Source: Coptis chinensis
Taxonomy: Eukaryota; Streptophyta; Magnoliopsida; Ranunculales; Ranunculaceae
Reading direction: 5' to 3'
Length of the DNA: 64,000 nt
Assembly: GCA_015680905.1 (NCBI GenBank)
Contig: CM027378.1
Span: 71,391,501-71,455,500, forward strand
Positions 1-9,360 of this stretch are shown here, piece by piece. The position numbers and the translations under genes were made by a program. How positions within the stretch are numbered: the stretch's first letter is position 1; each line of letters opens with the position of its first letter. The notes beneath the pieces were generated by a model. The model had not been told where the DNA came from and ran no database searches. It saw only the letters and a list, made by a program, of their open reading frames with translations.

Positions 1-1389
1 CAAGCTGATGATGTGGATAAAGGGTTAGAATATTGTAAGCTTGGACTGGTAGGAAGACTGGACATGTCTAAACTCAACATGTATGATGTCAATAATAAGG
101 TTAAGGAGCTCTGGAAACCTAAAAGTGAGTGGCAAGCCACCCCACTTGGTAAGGGATATATCATGTTTCGTTTCACTGATGAAACTGATTACCAAAGAGT
201 GTGGACACAAAGAACTTGGGTTTTTGATGAACAAGTCCTTAGATTAAGCAAATGGACTCCAAACTTTTCCACTAGTAAGGAGAATCATTCGAATGGTCTT
301 GTTTGGATAAGATTCCCTGGCCTCAGTCTTGAGTACTGGGAACTGAAAACTCTGTTCTCGTTAGGAAGGGCTGTGGGAAGACCAATTCACACTGATGAGA
401 ACACAGCAAAAAGAAAGTTGGGATACTACGCAAGTGTTCTTGTTGATGTAGACTTAACACAAAAAATTCCGGAAAAGATATGGGTTGAAGTTATGGCAGA
501 GATATTAAGTTCTGGCAAAAGGTGGACACAGGAACCCTTCCTAAATTCTGCAATCACTGTAAACGAGTGGGCCACTTGGGGACTGAATGCAGAATTTTGA
601 AAGAAGATTTGAACAAGAATAAGGAGAAGTAAAAGGAGCAAGTTGGGAGAAAAGAGGATGCCACTAGTGGAATGTCCAACAACAAGAGAAGGAAACAAAG
701 GATGAAGGACAAAGAGAATGCAATTGTGGAGAATACTGAACAAGGGAAAGTGCAAGCCAGTGATGGAGAACACCTGCCATAGATAAACATAGTAAGTGAT
801 GCACAAGGTGAACCGATTGAAATCGTTGATGATGAGGGCCAAACTTCAGAGAGTTAAGCTCAATGGGTTACAACAGATGCACAGAATGAGAACCAAGAGG
901 TACAACAAGAGCCACTGAATGAGAATCAAGAATCCGCAACAGTTGCACAGAATGAGACACTGAATGAAGCACAACAGGATCCAAAAGAGACTGAAGTGCA
1001 AATTCCAAAAGACATGCATGCTGAGAATCAAGAGGAAACTCAGGTTCAGGAACAGAATCAAGTTATATCCCTCCCTCTTGAGGAACATACACTTGAGAAA
1101 CATAATTTGGTGGAACAGACTATCTGTTGCATTAATGAAAATCTTCCTCCAAAAGATGTTGAAGAATCCCTCCAAGTGACAAATTTGCTTTGTTAGAAAT
1201 AGAAGGAGAAGTGGGTGTCGAAAAGCAGAATCCTCCTACAAGAAGCTCCGATAGAGTAATTAAGCCCACACCTAAAGCAAAAGAACTTCAGCAGGTCACT
1301 AATAAGAAGAAGGGCAAGGACTCGGCCTTATCCTCTAGTGTGAAAGCTCATGAAAAGCTGAAAGATAATCCTACCCCCCAAAATTCTCA
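1..1389 (+). pseudogene. LINE ORF1 remnant (DUF4283 plus CCHC zinc knuckle)
   Basis: The frame open from the first base to 600 encodes a DUF4283 domain, the nucleic-acid-binding ORF1 domain of plant LINEs, with the characteristic stretches LGLVGRL, GKGYIMFRF and GLVWIRFPGLSLEYW. At about 545-590 a CCHC knuckle (CNHCKRVGHLGTEC) is readable only in another frame, so an indel separates it from the DUF4283 part. From 600 to 1389 the sequence is Gln/Glu-rich with several frame changes, as expected for the poorly conserved C-terminal half of ORF1. The start of the protein is outside the window. Confidence 0.8.
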
Positions 1390-2496
1390 ATGAAGACAAT
1401 TTTTTTGAATATTAGGGGTGTAGTGAAAGAAAATGGTAGGGAGAGACTTAGGGAAATGATATATTCCCATAGCCCAGATATTGTTTGCTCGGCGGAACCT
1501 CTAGTAAAGCCACAAACCAGTTTCTTGAATGATTTTAGATTGGATTATTTTGAGAATTCCATTATTCACAATGATTCTCAGAGCAGATTGGGTAACTTAT
1601 GGATTTCTGCAAGATTGGCATAGATATGAGGGTGGTGTTAGTTATTGAACAACATATTTCGGTTCTTGTCAATGATTATGTTTTGTGTTTTGTGCATGCA
1701 AGTTGTTCTCTTATTCTAAGAAGAGAACTCTAGCAAGACCTGCTTAAACTCATTAATACTACTTCGCCATAGGTAGTGATTGGGGATTTTAATGTGGTCT
1801 TGCATAATGAGGAAAAGAAAGGAATCAAAGCACCTAGCAGAGTGGCAATGCGAGATTTTAATAATTTTGTTAACGAGACTGAACTTTTAGAGAGCAATTG
1901 GGAAGGCCTGAAGTTCACTTGGTGTAACAATCAGCTGGGATATAAGAGAGTTACTAGCAGATTGAACAAAGTATTTTACAATGAAGCATGGAACCTTAAG
2001 TTTGCTGGTTGGAAATACAAGGTTGAAGCCAGATATGCATCTGATCACTCCCCAATCATCGGCTTTCATCCTTATGTGCCAAAGCCAAAAAATATACCCT
2101 TCAGATTCAATAAAATGTGGTGTACATACACTACTTTTATGGATATGGTAAAATACAGTTGGAATCAAGCCTTTGAGGGGTATCTTCCACCTATCATCAA
2201 AGTTATGAGAAAACTACATAGATTGAAAGTGGATATCAAGAAGTGGAATACTGAGACCTTTGGGTTGGTAGACACAAACATCAAAAAAGCACAGGCAGAG
2301 TTAGTGAGACTACAGATGCTTGCAGATGAAAGTAATGAAGATGGTTTACTGGCTGAGATGGTTCAGAAGGAAGTTGAGCTGGATGCAGCCAAAGGAAATA
2401 GAGCTTCACTTTTGAGACAGAAAAGCAGAACCAAATTCGATGAAGAGGGGGACAGAAATTCAGCTTACTTTCATAACATGTGTAAGATCAGATTAG
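1390..2496 (+). pseudogene. LINE ORF2, endonuclease part
   Basis: ORF2 starts at the ATG at 1390 with the exonuclease-endonuclease-phosphatase opening FLNIRGV and the DIVCSAEP stretch. The frame is lost near 1615 and resumes at about 1776 with IGDFNVVLHNEEKKG and later SDHSPIIGF, which holds the catalytic histidine region of the endonuclease. In between, two TAG codons stand where Trp is expected. The C-terminal linker (KSRTKFDEEGDRNSAYF) leads into the RT domain but is broken at 2497 by the CACTA insertion. The enzyme would nick target DNA for target-primed reverse transcription; this copy cannot make it. Confidence 0.85.
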
Positions 2497-2539
2497 CACT
2501 ACACCATACTAGGATATTTGCAACACAGACCTTTTTTGC

Positions 2540-2665
2540 TTTGCAATGGTTATTTAGCGTTAGCAAATTGCCAACGCTATATAAGCGTTAGCAATGTTAT
2601 AAAGTGTTACTTTATTTAGGTGAATTTTAGGAATTAATTTCTAACGCTTAAAAATCGCGTGAAAA
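2540..2665. repeat. Left subterminal repeats of CACTA 1
   Basis: Short direct and inverted copies of an AACGCTTA/TAAGCGTT-like motif (for example TTAGCGTTAG, TAAGCGTTAG, TAACGCTTAA) cluster inside the left terminus. Subterminal motifs of this kind bind TnpA in the En/Spm family; the binding itself is inferred. Confidence 0.7.
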
Positions 2666-2699
2666 ATGTTGCAAATTAAAATCTTAAAATATAAAACAT

Positions 2700-3437
2700 A
2701 ACTTTGCTTTCTCTCCCCTCTCTCTCTCCGCCGCTACTACACTCTCCAGTCTCCTCCCTCTCTCTCTGCCCACACACACTCTCACCGTAAAAACCTTAAC
2801 TCCTTCTGAAAACATTTTGGGTTTTTCTCATCTTCTCCAATTTTCTATCATCTAAAACCCAAGTTAGTGAGTTGCACTCTCTCGATTTCGATTTGGAACA
2901 TGTTTTTAAGTACCGATTTAAAAATCAATTTTAGCGATTGAAAAAGCTTGCTTTTTTTACCAATTTAATCAATGCTTTCTTCAAAACAAGAGCAAAGAAA
3001 AATTCTAGGGTTTTGTAAACTTGTAATCAAGAATGGGTTGTGTTTTAAATCAACTGCAGTAAAGGATGAAACTTGCAACTTCTTCAGGGTTGGGGCAGCA
3101 AGTTCAAGAAGGTAAACAATTGTATTTGGCTTGTGTTTCCGATTAGTTTGGTGTATGAAACATCCTTTAATTGAATTATTCTGCTAAATGGTGATTACGT
3201 ACTGTGGAAATTTCTAATAGGGGAGAAGAGATGTTTGAATTCGGAGCTATGGCACGCTTGCGCTGGTCCTCTCGTGTCCCTTCCGACAGTTGGTACCCGC
3301 GATGTCTACTTTCCTCAGGGACATAGTGAGCAAGTATGATGGGACTAACAAGGAAATTGATGGCCGTATTCCCAATTATCCAAATCTGCCTCCGCAACTG
3401 ATCTGTCAACTTCACAATGTTACAATGCACATAAGTT
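2700..3437 (+). pseudogene. ARF8-like fragment: Captured 5' part of an AUXIN RESPONSE FACTOR 8-like gene
   Basis: ARF8 is an auxin-responsive DNA-binding transcription factor. 2700-3065 looks like its CT-rich 5' UTR. Exon 1 (3066-3111) begins MKLATSSGLGQQ, which matches the ARF8 N-terminus rather than other ARFs. After an intron with a GT donor at 3112 and an AG acceptor at 3219-3220, exon 2 (3221-3437) reads [17 protein letters not shown] and [11 protein letters not shown]. It then has a stop and frameshift and continues as [21 protein letters not shown]. The donor after this exon is mutated from GT to AT. The B3 DNA-binding domain proper is not included. All this lies inside the CACTA element at its left end, so an upstream regulatory region may have been captured too. 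Confidence 0.88.
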
Positions 3438-4263
3438 TGATGTTGTAGTTGACACATAAGTCTATTTGTATTGAAATATGGGTAATGATTTTATCTGAAG
3501 ATGATTCTTCTAATCCTCACTTATTGGTATGTTTTCACTTCCATCCATTCATTAATTTTGTTTACTTTACTGGATCTTAATAGTACTAGTGTAGTTATTA
3601 CTAATGCACCCTTTATAATTAATGTGAAAACAGTCTGTGTAAGTGGCTTGACATGCTTAGCTCATGAAGGTTTGCTATTTCAACTAGAATGAAATATGAG
3701 TACATCATTAGTAAAATTATTAAGTCATTCCAGAAAGAATGTATTTGGTGAAGACTGAAAAACGAGAGAAAATACGAGATTATTGAAGAAATGTTTAAGG
3801 TAAGTAATTTGCGGCAAAGAATAAATTTGATTGCTCCATATAGATGATCAAATCTGGTGCTAAACATATATTTTTAAGTTTTTATTTATTGTATTATATC
3901 CCATGTGTCTGTTATGTTCCTTCTTGTGAAGACGTGAAATGGAAAAACAGTGTAGATACCACTTGAAGTTAGGGCAAGAACTGTTCTTTCACACTATTAC
4001 ATTGTGAGCACGTTAACTACCACCATTATTATGTATACATCATTTGAACCCATTTGCCAAAAAGAAACAAAAACGTATCAAGATTATATTGTTTTCTTAG
4101 GAGCTCAAGTTTGTAAAACAGTAGGTCACTTCTTCTAATCGTATGTTATTTTTTGCCTTACCACTTGTGAGGTTTTTATTATTGGTAATTCATTCTGAAG
4201 AAATTGCTGAGGTATTTAAAAATCAACGAAGATCCTCAAATATCACTTAATGCTATGATGTAG
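3438..4263. other. Intron-like sequence between captured fragments
   Basis: AT-rich sequence with no readable conserved exon. It probably represents intron DNA carried over from the ARF8-like and CTR9-like donor genes; the junction between the two cannot be placed by eye. Confidence 0.4.
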
Positions 4264-4888
4264 GTTCTGGTTCAACATCCTGCAAATTTATATGCTGCCA
4301 ATGGCGCTGCAGTGGTTCTCGCAGAAAAAGGACAGTTTGACGTTTCCAAAGATATTTTTATGCAGGTTGGCTGAGTCGACTTTTCCCAGTTCTCAAGATC
4401 CTGATAGAATTCTGAACATTCATGTCTAATTGAACTTTTGAGATCTGATTTAATCTTTGTTAATTTAGGTTCAAGAAGCTGCTAGTAGAAGCATTTTTGT
4501 CCAAATGCCAGATGTTTGGATAAATTTAGCACATGTTTATTTTGCTCAGGGACAATTTACCTTAGCTGTCAAAATGACAAGTCAACTTTATGATTCCTTC
4601 TTTATTTTATTCATCATTTATTGCTATTTGGCATACACTTATTATTTGCTTTTCGCCTTTTACAGTATCAAAATTGTTTGCGGAAATTTTACCATAACAC
4701 CGACACTCAAGTACTTCTTTATCTTGCTCGTACACATTATTGGGCTGAGCAATGGCAAGATTGCAAGAAGACGTTGCTTAGAGCATCCATTTGGCACCTT
4801 CAAATTTTACGCTCCGGTTCGATGCAGGTGTTGCATTGCAAAAGTTCTCAGCATTTACACTACAGAAGACAAAGAGGACTGCAGATGA
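4264..4888 (+). pseudogene. CTR9-like fragment: Captured CTR9-like (Paf1 complex TPR subunit) gene fragment
   Basis: CTR9 (VIP6/ELF8 in Arabidopsis) is the tetratricopeptide scaffold of the nuclear Paf1 transcription-elongation complex. Three exons are readable. 4264-4365 gives HPANLYAANGAAVVLAEKGQ. 4469-4573 gives MPDVWINLAHVYFAQGQF. 4666-4888 gives LLYLARTHYWAEQWQDCKK and, after a one-base shift, FTLRFDAGVALQKFS and QKTKRTADE. AG acceptors precede all three. The donor after the second exon has become AC, and the third exon has the frameshift. Only a central block of TPR repeats was captured, in the same direction as the ARF8 piece upstream and the DEG7 piece downstream. Confidence 0.9.
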
Positions 4889-5563
4889 GGTCAGTGACCC
4901 AATTTCTTTCTTCTCGCCATTTGTAAGTGCACCTGAGAGCTCGTTGTGTGTGCATTCCTTCCAGTTGGAGCCCTATTCTGAACCTGACCTGAATTAAATT
5001 GTTTTTTTTTTTTTTTTTTTTTTTTTTTCTATATCATCCATTGAAGTAAATGTTGGTAGTGTCATGAACACAGTTATTCCTTACTGAGAGGATCTGAAGA
5101 TCAGTTAGGGATGCTGTTGTCTGAGGATATCATATGCCTCTCTGGTTGCAGATTTATGTTGCTGTTACTTTTCTGTAAGGGTCTAGCGTGTGTCTTTTTT
5201 ATTAGGCAACTTAGTTTATGAGCCAAACTCGGTGCTTGACAAATTCCTGCTGAAAGCTTCTTGTTCCCAAATTGCCTGCTCCAATTGTTCTGGCTTGACA
5301 TGACTGTCGAGAAAGATCAATATTGTCATTCCAATTTTTTTTCCAACCAATGTAGTTGTTTCAGTTGGCTGTGATAGCAAGTGAGATAGTGGTGAGAACA
5401 CTTAAATCGATGACTAGTTTTTCCAAATGTGCATCTTAGTTAAGTTTCCTAGAAAGAGTAAGACCAGGATGTCTCTGTTGTGATTATTTAAAATGAAGTG
5501 ATTCTATGGACCATATCTACTACTCTGTGTCTTAATGTGTCTGTAAATCTTTTGGGATGACAG
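4889..5563. other. Non-coding sequence inside CACTA 1
   Basis: Intron-like, AT-rich DNA with a 28-base T run near 5001-5028. No exon could be recognised. Confidence 0.4.
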
Positions 5564-6217
5564 AACCTGCTTTGAGACGAGGAGATTCATTCTATCTTGT
5601 GGGTTTAAGTAGAAGTCTGCAGGCTATATCTAAAAAATCCCTGTGCTGCTTTGAACATTGGTTCCGCTGACTACCCACGTTATAGAGCAACAAACATGGA
5701 AGTTATTGAACTTGATACAGGTACTTATATTTCCATGTCTTGGATTTATCTAGGTGGCTGATTTACTACGGTACTTACACTTCATGTTTTTCTTTTCTAT
5801 GATTAGTTTCAAATTGTTCTTATTTTCTTTTTGTTCCAGATTTCGGTAGTACATTCTCTGGTGTGCTAACTGATGACCGTGGGAAGGGTTCAAGCAATTT
5901 GGGGAAGCTTTTCGACTCAGGCTTGTTTAGTGCTACTTCTTTCTCTATGATACTTATTGGTTGGAAGAGCTAACATACACGATTGTAGCTAAAATACGGT
6001 GGTAGTACATCTGAGGATCATCAATTTGTAAGAGGGCTTCCAGTATTTGCAATTAGCGAAGTACTCGACAAGATAATTTCTGGTGGTAAGGGACCTGGAC
6101 TGCTGATAAATGGAATCAAAAGGCCAATGCCTCTTGTTAGAATATTGGTAGTTGAACTCTATCCGACACTGCTTTCAAAGGCCAGGAGTTTTGGACTGAG
6201 CGATGATTGGGTTCAAG
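5564..6217 (+). pseudogene. DEG7-like fragment: Captured DEG7-like (protease Do-like 7) gene fragment
   Basis: DEG7 is a large plant serine protease of the Deg/HtrA family. Three exons of its degenerate protease/PDZ region are readable. 5564-5720 gives FYLVGLSRSLQAIS and, after a small deletion, AALNIGSADYPRYRATNMEV. 5840-5920 gives DFGSTFSGVLTDDRGK, then VQAIWGSFSTQ in a shifted frame. 5989-6217 gives the longest stretch, with SEDHQFVRGLPVFAISEVL and RPMPLVRILVVELYPTLL and ending at SDDWVQ. The donor after the second exon is GC rather than GT. The catalytic triad is not within this piece. It lies between the CTR9-like and BBD-like fragments on the same strand. Confidence 0.87.
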
Positions 6218-7084
6218 TATGTTTTCATCTTCTAACTGGTTCCTTTTCCTTTAGAAATTCATACATATTTCGCAACGTTTTTCACCTTTAGTATCGTTTA
6301 CCAAAAACACTGATTTATTGGTTCATATGTGGGAGAAAAAATACATGGAAGCTAATATGCTCATAGTTCAGGCAGCTAGAACAAATTCAGGTTCTGAGAT
6401 AAATCAGTGTTTTTGGACTAAAACTATATTATTTATTTTGTCTACTCTTTACCTCCAAATTGTTAGATACCATTTTGAACTTGTCTCCTGATATGAGTGT
6501 TTGTAGTTTGTAGCTTCTCATTAGAACTGTGGTTTAGTACTTTGTATGTAGTGGTGAATTCTAGTGGATAAAGTTTTTGGGATTAGTTAAGCTGGTATTG
6601 TACTGAAAGACTTCGTGGTGGAGATAGAGTTAATTAACCATATAAAGTATGGCACCCATGTGAAATCTATTAGGAGTGGATTCTATAGCATATTTTCGTG
6701 GAAACTATGTTCTCTTGCTATAATTTATGATATCTCTGGCACCTCATATGGTGCATTGAGAGAAAAAAATAGGAAGTTGGAAAACATAAGTAAACGGTAT
6801 GGACCACATAGAAAATTTGTGTGTGTGTAGTAAACGCTACATCACAGTTAGATGCAAAAATTATGTTTTTTGAATTATTTATTGTTGTAATTTTGTGTTG
6901 CACTTGAATAGAAATACTTTTACAAGTTACAGTTTTCCCTTGTTTGGATCCTTCATTCCTTTTTTTTTTTTGAAAGTTGAATTGAATTTTAACTAGTTAA
7001 GGGATTCTGTGTTTACACTATCTCCAGGCCTGTTTAATTGCTTAGATGGTTGCTAGTTAGCCCTGATTACCCTAATTGTTGCAG
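6218..7084. other. Non-coding sequence inside CACTA 1
   Basis: AT-rich, intron-like DNA with a run of T at about 6960-6971. No conserved exon was seen in either strand. Confidence 0.4.
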
Positions 7085-7812
7085 AAACTATTAGGCACTA
7101 TCACTTATGGAGTCACAGGTTTGTAGAGGGGACAGGATGGAACAATGGTCTGTTACTTCCTTACTCGGTTCAAGCAAAGGATTCCAAAACTAATTTTAGT
7201 TCCGTTGGACATGAGTTTCTTCGTCGCTTTCAAAGTCCAACAATTTTTCTTAAAGTTGCTTGTGAAGGAGATTGGTTATTACCAATTATTGTTGGTATGT
7301 GAGTACTGACCTTGTTGCACCTTTACTCACTTCTTGTCATATTGGTATATTTTTGAAACTTTTTCTTCTATTATCTTTTACGGCATAATTTATAAAACTA
7401 AGTAGGCCTCATAGAGACGAGTAGTTATTCACACAAGAGTGATTCCAGACATGCTTGTCTTTTGAGTAAAAATAATCATCTTCTTTCCTTTGCATTGCAA
7501 AGAATAAAACCCACGATAAAAAACTAAGGAAAAGATACGCTGAAAATCAAAGTATATATTAATTAATTTGCTGTAATGGGGTATTCAGTATACATTTGAA
7601 TGATTTTTGTGCATAACTAATTGTTATTGTTTGTTAGTTCAGGAGAGTTTGCAATTGAGAAGCTTATACACGCCTTAAGGGAGGATGACGATGGGGTGAG
7701 GTTTCACCACCCTCCATACTATGTTTTCTCTTGTAGTTGTACACTTGTACTTGATACTAAGATGTTGTCCTGATGCAGGAGTGCCCAAGCGAGTTTCAGT
7801 TTTTGAAAGATG
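7085..7812 (+). pseudogene. BBD-like fragment: Captured BBD-type bifunctional nuclease gene fragment
   Basis: BBD proteins (bifunctional nuclease in basal defence response) carry a DUF151 nuclease domain. Exons read as 7085-7294 (IRHYHLWSHRF, after a shift FLRRFQSPTIFLKVACEGDW and LLPIIVG), 7643-7694 (GEFAIEKLIHALREDDDG) and 7779-7812 (ECPSEFQFLKD). The introns between them keep GT and AG borders. The second half of the nuclease domain (ITERVVNTYFAR and on) is absent: the reading runs straight from FQFLKD into an unrelated coding segment, which marks a fusion point. Confidence 0.85.
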
Positions 7813-8753
7813 TACGCTCAATCTCTCTCTCAAATTGACCCCGAACTCAAATACAGCTTCCAAAGGAACTACCAAGTTGATCTCCCCCCTTTTAATACAT
7901 ATAATATTTCAGAATTGAATTATTCCTGAGTGATTTCTTATATGCTCATTCTATTTTCTGCAGTTTCTACGTGTGTTTACCATTGACACCCTTGTGAAAC
8001 CTCTTCCGCCCGTTATGGCATACAATGTTTCGCGTAATTTGAGCTTCTTCACTTCCATTTTCACCCAATTCTTCGGTAAGTTTAGTTTAAGTTTCCACTT
8101 GTAGTATTGTGTTCCTTAGGTGAACTACAGTATATGGCAACAAATATGATGTTCCATGGTAGTCGGAGACAAACTTCACAATCATAGTGGATGTAGCTTT
8201 GTGCTTACATGGATGGTAGTGTTAAAATAAAGATGGTAGTTAAGAGACAAAGTGGTTGCTTCTATTAAGAAGTAGCAAATGCTAGCTCCTCTAAAGCCTG
8301 AGCTAGGAAGTTAATGGTCCACCGTACTTCCATAGTTCACCCACTATATGCTGACCCAAATTCTATTCACCTATAATTCTATTAGAAACTAGCGACTTAA
8401 TACTATGTTGATTCATCGTAAAAAACCATTTTACCTAATGCTAAGAAACGTCTTACCTCAATGCCCTTAGCAATAACAGAGTAGAAGCAAGTAACTTAAT
8501 GTATGATCAAATCTGTCATTGTTGTTTGCATGTTTATGGCATTCTATGCATGTTTTCCACAGATTGTAATGTACCAGCCAGATTATTTGGTCGCATTTGC
8601 CGGCTGATGCAGACAGATGCATGTGAAAGCACATTACTTTAGGCTCTTCCATTTCTATTTTGTATAACGAAAGTGAGTTGTTTTGCAGATGAGAAAGGCA
8701 TTGCAAATGCTCATAAATCTCTTGGTTTAGGACAAGAAGAAAAAGTGCGCTGA
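7810..8753 (+). pseudogene. Unidentified captured gene fragment (3' end of a gene)
   Basis: Three exon-like blocks with consistent splice sites end at a TGA. 7810-7888 gives YAQSLSQIDPELKYSFQRNY. 7964-8075 gives LVKPLPPVMAYNVSRNLSFF and FTSIFTQFF, followed by GTAAG. 8689-8753 gives GIANAHKSLGLGQEEKVR and the stop. The last two join in phase (FF|DEKG). The blocks look like conserved protein sequence and are not TE-like, but I do not recognise the family. It is fused directly to the BBD-like fragment at 7810-7812. Confidence 0.55.
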
Positions 8754-9009
8754 GTGAATCCTTGTGCGACAAGGAAAAAAGGAAAACTTGTTGAATTCTT
8801 AAGTTGAGACTTTTGTTTGTTTATTTGTTTTCTTTAGCATTCGGAGTTCCTGAAACATATGTTCTTTGTGTTCTTTGCTATCACTTGTGTTAAAAAATTG
8901 AAACATTGTTACTGTTGCTGTGTGGTCTCTGATAGTTATGTAGGCACTGGTTGTCAGTAGAGGAGAAACAAAATATGAGAAATTATTATTTTTTATCAGC
9001 AGCAACCCA
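8754..9009. other. 3' flank of the unidentified captured fragment
   Basis: Non-coding stretch between the stop codon of the unidentified fragment and the right subterminal repeats. It may be captured 3' UTR. Confidence 0.35.
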
Positions 9010-9345
9010 TCAACAACGGTTTATAACCGTTACAAACGATTTTTAAATTAATTGTTTTAAAAAATTAACTAACAACTTTGCAACGCTTAAGAACCGTTGG
9101 TAATTTTTTAACAAATTACTAACGCTTAAAAATCGTTGCCAAGATTTTAAATTTGTGTACAAACTAGTTATAAAAAGCGTTACAAATCATTATTGCAACG
9201 GTTAATAACGATTGGAAATTTTTGTTTGCAACGCTTATTAACTGTTGCAAAAATTTCCAACACTTTATCCATGTCATATTTGCAACACTTAATAAGCGTT
9301 GCGAAAATTATTAGCAACGGTTTTTTGCTGTTGCAAATAGCCTGT
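9010..9345. repeat. Right subterminal repeats of CACTA 1
   Basis: More than ten copies of AACGGTT or AACGCTTA-like motifs in both orientations (for example CAACGCTTAAGAACCGTTGG, GCAACGCTTATTAACTGTTG) lie inside the right terminus. They are much denser than at the left end and match the same motif family. Confidence 0.75.
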
Positions 9346-9360
9346 TATGGTGTAGTGTAG

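Larger units (their letters stand above)
2497..9357 (+). mobile_element. Non-autonomous CACTA transposon carrying host gene fragments (Pack-CACTA 1)
   Basis: Both ends begin CACTACACCATA when read inwards. The 29-bp terminal inverted repeats (2497-2525 and 9329-9357) differ at three positions and share TATTTGCAACA. A perfect 3-bp target duplication TAG (2494-2496 and 9358-9360) flanks the element, as expected of En/Spm transposons, and the insertion splits the ORF2 of a LINE. No TnpA or TnpD transposase is readable in the 6861 bp, so transposition would need a helper in trans. The interior instead holds spliced fragments of at least five host genes, all on the plus strand. The family's usual subterminal transposase-binding repeats are present at both ends. 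Confidence 0.93.

Noticed and set aside
3066..8753. Functional ARF8, CTR9, DEG7 or BBD genes
   Set aside because: Each is a partial set of exons with frameshifts or damaged splice sites inside a CACTA element.
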